Shown one piece after another: positions 61,268 to 64,000 of a stretch of 64,000 nt of DNA. Each line of letters begins with the position of its first letter. Within the stretch, counting starts at the first letter, position 1. Position numbers and translations under genes: made by a program. The DNA comes from Rugamonas rubra. GTDB taxonomy: Bacteria > Pseudomonadota > Gammaproteobacteria > Burkholderiales > Burkholderiaceae_D. The notes under the pieces were generated by a model. The model did no database searches. It saw nothing but the letters and a program-made list of their open reading frames with translations, and was not told where the DNA came from. The stretch lies in NCBI RefSeq assembly GCF_900114705.1, contig NZ_FOTW01000024.1, forward strand, positions 62,001 through 126,000. The letters run 5' to 3'.

Positions 61268-62620
61268 TTATAGCAGAATGTCCATAACCTCCCAGCGACC
61301 ATTCTTGCGCGCACCGGAATGACGTAGTTTGCCTGCGGTTACAAGTTTAGTACTGGCCCGCTCGACAGCACGGAGTGATTTGCCGATCTCATTGGCAACC
61401 TCGGCCAGGGTCATGGTAGGGTTCGCCATAAGGCACTGGAGGATTGCTACCGGCGTCTTTACCGGCGTTTCTACCGGCGTTTCTACCGGCGTTTTCACCG
61501 ATGTTCCAATTCCCGCCACCGCAGAGAATGGAAATTCAACCCACAGCCCCGTGCCGTCGCAACTGAAAATCGGTGCAGGGCTACCATAGTCGAGGCAGGT
61601 ATTGCGAATCAGCTCAATGCCGCGCCCCCACGACTCGATCAGCCCGGCCAAAAAGAAGGCCCGGGCGATATCGGGGTTAGCGGGTTGCGAAGAGTGTTTG
61701 TCAAGCAGCTGCGCCAGCGACCAGTCGAAGGGCAAGGGGCCAGCATTCCAGATCATCACCTTGTGGTCGTACACACTGATCTGAATCGGAATCGACGCCG
61801 CGTAATCCTTATGCGCAATGGCGTTGATCACCGCCTCGCGCAGAGCCGCCTCGGGAATCGGAAAGCGCTCCAGTCGTTGCACACCCTCGTAAGAAATACC
61901 GGCGCGCAGATACTTGGTCAGCAATAGATCCAGCGTCTTTTCCACCTGCGTGAACAAGTCGCCGTCGATCAGATCGTGGAAAAGCAAATCGGAGTCGGTG
62001 CGGAAAAAACCGATCTTCACACAGGCGCCGGTGGTGAACCTCTCCGGGTCGGCATGGAACAGCAGCGTGGCCGCGCGATGGAGATATTTTCCCTCGGTCA
62101 AGTGCAATTTCTCCACCAGTACCGCATCGCTTTCGGCCAAGGACTCCTCGCCCAAGCGCCCACTTTTCGCCGCCAGCTTGCGAAACGTTTGGATTGCCCG
62201 AGGGTCCAGGTCGGCTAGCGCCACGTAGGGCACCGGCACGCCATCCCAGCGCCGGCCAACCTTGCGCATCAAAAAACGATCCAGCGCCGCGCCGCGCAAT
62301 TCCTGCTTGGTGCTGCCGCTACGCTGGTGGTACTCGCCCTTGTAGCTGATCGGACTGGGATAGGCGTCGACCACGATCTCCAGCCAGTCGCGCCCGTCCT
62401 CCGTGTGCAGATTCACCGCGACGACGATGCCGAGAATGTCGCGCACCTTGTTGGGTATGTCCTCCAGCAGCCTGGCCGCGTTGGCCACGCCCACCACTTC
62501 GCCATTGTCGTTCTTGCCGATGGCCAGCGTGCCGCCCTCGGCGTTGGCGAAGCCGCAGATCCACTTCATGTACTCGTCCCGCCAGGACTGTTTCCATTCG
62601 AGATTCTGGGCTTCTTGCAT
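61268..62620 (-). CDS. AlbA_2 / HATPase-type ATP-binding regulator with C-terminal winged helix
   Basis: 450 aa from the ATG at 62620, with a strong GGAGG site upstream; the frame to 62779 is not used. The N-terminal AlbA_2 (divergent AAA-4) domain has EWKQSWRDEYMKWICGFANA and EGGTLAIGKNDNGEVVG. The middle is the RecG-like/HATPase_c_4 part (ALREAVINAIAHKDYA). A linker of repeated tetrapeptides (TPVETPVETPVKTPVA) leads to a C-terminal helix-turn-helix (TLAEVANEIGKSLRAVERA). The group is a family of predicted transcriptional regulators of unknown ligand. Codon usage is less GC-rich than flanking genes, suggesting transfer. Confidence 0.85.
   Translation of the reverse strand: MQEAQNLEWKQSWRDEYMKWICGFANAEGGTLAIGKNDNGEVVGVANAARLLEDIPNKVRDILGIVVAVNLHTEDGRDWLEIVVDAYPSPISYKGEYHQRSGSTKQELRGAALDRFLMRKVGRRWDGVPVPYVALADLDPRAIQTFRKLAAKSGRLGEESLAESDAVLVEKLHLTEGKYLHRAATLLFHADPERFTTGACVKIGFFRTDSDLLFHDLIDGDLFTQVEKTLDLLLTKYLRAGISYEGVQRLERFPIPEAALREAVINAIAHKDYAASIPIQISVYDHKVMIWNAGPLPFDWSLAQLLDKHSSQPANPDIARAFFLAGLIESWGRGIELIRNTCLDYGSPAPIFSCDGTGLWVEFPFSAVAGIGTSVKTPVETPVETPVKTPVAILQCLMANPTMTLAEVANEIGKSLRAVERASTKLVTAGKLRHSGARKNGRWEVMDILL
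61447..61505. repeat. 12-bp tandem repeat coding for the tetrapeptide linker
   Basis: About five near-identical 12-base units of the form CTACCGGCGTTT (+ strand), encoding T-P-V-(E/K) units on the minus strand. It joins the ATP-binding and winged-helix parts of the AlbA_2 protein. A multiple of 3 keeps the frame whatever the copy number. Confidence 0.85.
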
Positions 62621-62864
62621 GGCCGGCGCCTCCTTCCCGTCAGCCGCTGTCGCGGCGTATCGATCACATTGGCACCAGCGTGTCAGCTTCGCCCGGGGAC
62701 GGCAAGCGGCCAAAACAAACAACCCCGCCATCGACCCGATTTTGGGGCAACGCACTATAGCGCGGTCGCGGTCGCGCACGCGGGCGGGCGCGAAGCGCGG
62801 CGCGGCGCGGAGAATCCGTCACGGCACCGGCAGCTTGTGCCGAGCCGGGCTCGACGAGCCACAA

Positions 62865-63902
62865 TCAGGACGCGCGACGCGCCAGGTAGGCAGCGATGGC
62901 TTGCTCGCCATGCTTGGCGAGCGCGTACACGGCGCGCTCGTCGGTGGACAGCAATACGCCGGACTTGAGCCAGCATTGCCGCATGTGGGTGGGCACGCCG
63001 CGCGCGGTCAGTTCGCGCGCGCTGACCGTTTTGACGGCTTTGCCCGCCTTCGCCGGCTTGGCAGGGGCAGCCGGCTTGGCCGGTGCGAGCGCCGCCACGC
63101 CGGCCGGCTTCCTCGTCACGGCCTTGCCGGCCCCTGCCGGCCGCGCACCGCCGACCGGCGGCAGTGGGGACGGCGTCAAGCCAGGACCGTCGAGATCGAT
63201 GCCGAACAAGGCCGACAAATCCGCGTCCGCCAGGTTGTGCTCGGCATCGGTCTGCGTTTGGGTCAGCGACATGCCGACGGCCGTCTGGACCAGCTCGGCC
63301 GGATCGACATTGCGCAGCCGGAACAGCAAGTCCGGCGCGCTGTCGAGTCGGTTGCCGACGCCGTACAAGGTGGCCGCCACGTGCTTGCACATGGACGCCG
63401 AATCGGGGCAGCTGCAACGGAAGCTGATTTGCCGCGGCGTCGGGAACAGCCCGCTGCCGGCCTGGCTGACCACCGCCATCACGCCAGACGACAAGCGGCC
63501 CTGGAGCAACTCCACCAGCGAGGCGATCTTGCCGGCGCAGTCGCCCAGTATCGTGCGCCACAACGCCGGCGCCAGCGCCTTGATCGTGATGCTGACCTCG
63601 TACAGGCTAGAACCGGCCACCAGGGCGGATATTTTCTCCCCCTCGATCTGCAGATCGACCACCGAACCATTGCGCACGTAGGTGCGCCCGCGCGGCAGGC
63701 GGTTGGCGTAATCGCTGTACTGTTCAAGGTTGTCGCACCATTGCTTGCCCCAGAAGGTGTGCGCGATAGTGCGTTTTTCGATCAGCACGGGCAGGCAGAC
63801 CCGGCCCTTTTTCCGCAGAGCCTTGATCTTCTTCTCCGCCTGCGCGCGCTTTTCCGCCACCGACACATACTTTCCCCAACCACCATAACCATAACCAGCC
63901 AT
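62865..63902 (-). CDS. SWIM zinc-finger protein
   Basis: 345 aa from the ATG at 63902, with GGAG eight bases before it; the GTG at 63908 is too close to that site. SWIM motif CSCPDSASMCKH places Cys163, Cys165, Cys172 and His174 as zinc ligands. An Ala/Pro/Lys-rich linker (PAKPAAPAKPAKAGK) precedes the C-terminal region. SWIM proteins bind DNA or proteins and often sit next to SNF2-type helicases, as appears to be the case here. Function not established. Confidence 0.85.
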   Translation of the reverse strand: MAGYGYGGWGKYVSVAEKRAQAEKKIKALRKKGRVCLPVLIEKRTIAHTFWGKQWCDNLEQYSDYANRLPRGRTYVRNGSVVDLQIEGEKISALVAGSSLYEVSITIKALAPALWRTILGDCAGKIASLVELLQGRLSSGVMAVVSQAGSGLFPTPRQISFRCSCPDSASMCKHVAATLYGVGNRLDSAPDLLFRLRNVDPAELVQTAVGMSLTQTQTDAEHNLADADLSALFGIDLDGPGLTPSPLPPVGGARPAGAGKAVTRKPAGVAALAPAKPAAPAKPAKAGKAVKTVSARELTARGVPTHMRQCWLKSGVLLSTDERAVYALAKHGEQAIAAYLARRAS

Positions 63903-63913
63903 CGCCACCGCTC

Positions 63914-64000
63914 CTATTTTTCCAGCGCCGCGCTGTGGATGTCGAGCGACACCATGCGGATCAATTCATCATTACTCATCTCGGTGAGGCGGGTTTCCGC
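63914..64000 (-). CDS. C-terminal end of a probable SNF2-type helicase (partial)
   Basis: Twenty-eight codons are in the window, ending with TAG at 63914-63916. The tail LTEMSNDELIRMVSLDI resembles the C-terminus of SNF2/DEAD-like helicases that are neighbours of SWIM proteins (LTELSTDEL-type ending). The gene runs off the right edge, upstream of the SWIM gene with an 11-base gap, so the two are probably cotranscribed. Identity rests on this short tail and the neighbour only. Confidence 0.5.
   Translation of the reverse strand, partial: AETRLTEMSNDELIRMVSLDIHSAALEK

Overview
This GC-rich window looks like a chromosomal segment of a betaproteobacterium, most likely an Oxalobacteraceae member (Massilia, Duganella or Janthinobacterium type). 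That placement is inferred from base composition, the order CPA2 antiporter / kdsD-kdsC-lptC-lptA-lptB-rpoN-hpf, the DUF3683 oxidoreductase, and the beta-type ubiquinone and denitrification genes. No rRNA, tRNA, CRISPR array, intact insertion sequence or prophage was seen.

Layout. (1) 1-7590, minus strand: nitrous oxide reduction cluster read nosZ-nosR-nosD-nosF-nosY-nosL, with nosL cut by the window edge. (2) 7.6-13.4 kb, accessory zone: a decayed TonB-receptor tail, a YjjJ-type HipA kinase, a membrane-anchored alpha/beta hydrolase and a Fic protein. (3) 13.5-21.1 kb, minus: a fatty-acid beta-oxidation set (TetR regulator, acyl-CoA dehydrogenase, hydroxyacyl-CoA dehydrogenase/hydratase, thioesterase, thiolase, enoyl-CoA hydratase). 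(4) 21.3-26.1 kb: a second Fic protein, hslR-clsB-endonuclease, and a DUF4160/DUF2442 pair. (5) 26.2-39.6 kb, minus: housekeeping genes nudB, aspS, a DUF502 protein, an FmdB zinc ribbon, a methyltransferase, ubiB-ubiJ, a Tim44-like protein, ubiE, a DUF971 protein, and an HIT protein coupled to a giant DUF3683 FAD/Fe-S oxidoreductase. (6) 39.8-43 kb: YqaA, then ilvA and queF. (7) 43.5-53 kb: ptsN-hprK-rapZ on plus converging on a CoA hydrolase and the hpf-rpoN-lptB-lptA-lptC-kdsC-kdsD array on minus. (8) 53-64 kb: CPA2 antiporter, diguanylate cyclase, MOSC protein, NYN-LOTUS RNA-binding/nuclease protein with a histone-H1-like tail, PLP decarboxylase, AlbA_2 ATPase-type regulator, SWIM zinc-finger protein, and the end of a probable SNF2 helicase.

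How they work together. The nos genes encode the enzyme, its electron donor and its copper/sulfur maturation. The beta-oxidation block is a self-contained, TetR-controlled catabolic unit. rpoN, ptsN, hprK and rapZ form the nitrogen-PTS/sigma-54 neighbourhood, next to the lipopolysaccharide Kdo-synthesis and export genes.

Points most worth a second look: a 29-30 bp palindromic repeat found three times, always between genes; an 85-bp hairpin insert flanked by a 22-bp duplication at the end of hprK; two Fic paralogues, both with inhibitory motifs and operator-like repeats; the NYN-LOTUS-H1 protein; a tandem tetrapeptide linker in the AlbA_2 protein; and a small ORF overlapping the ilvA start. 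All calls are by eye; no database search was run.
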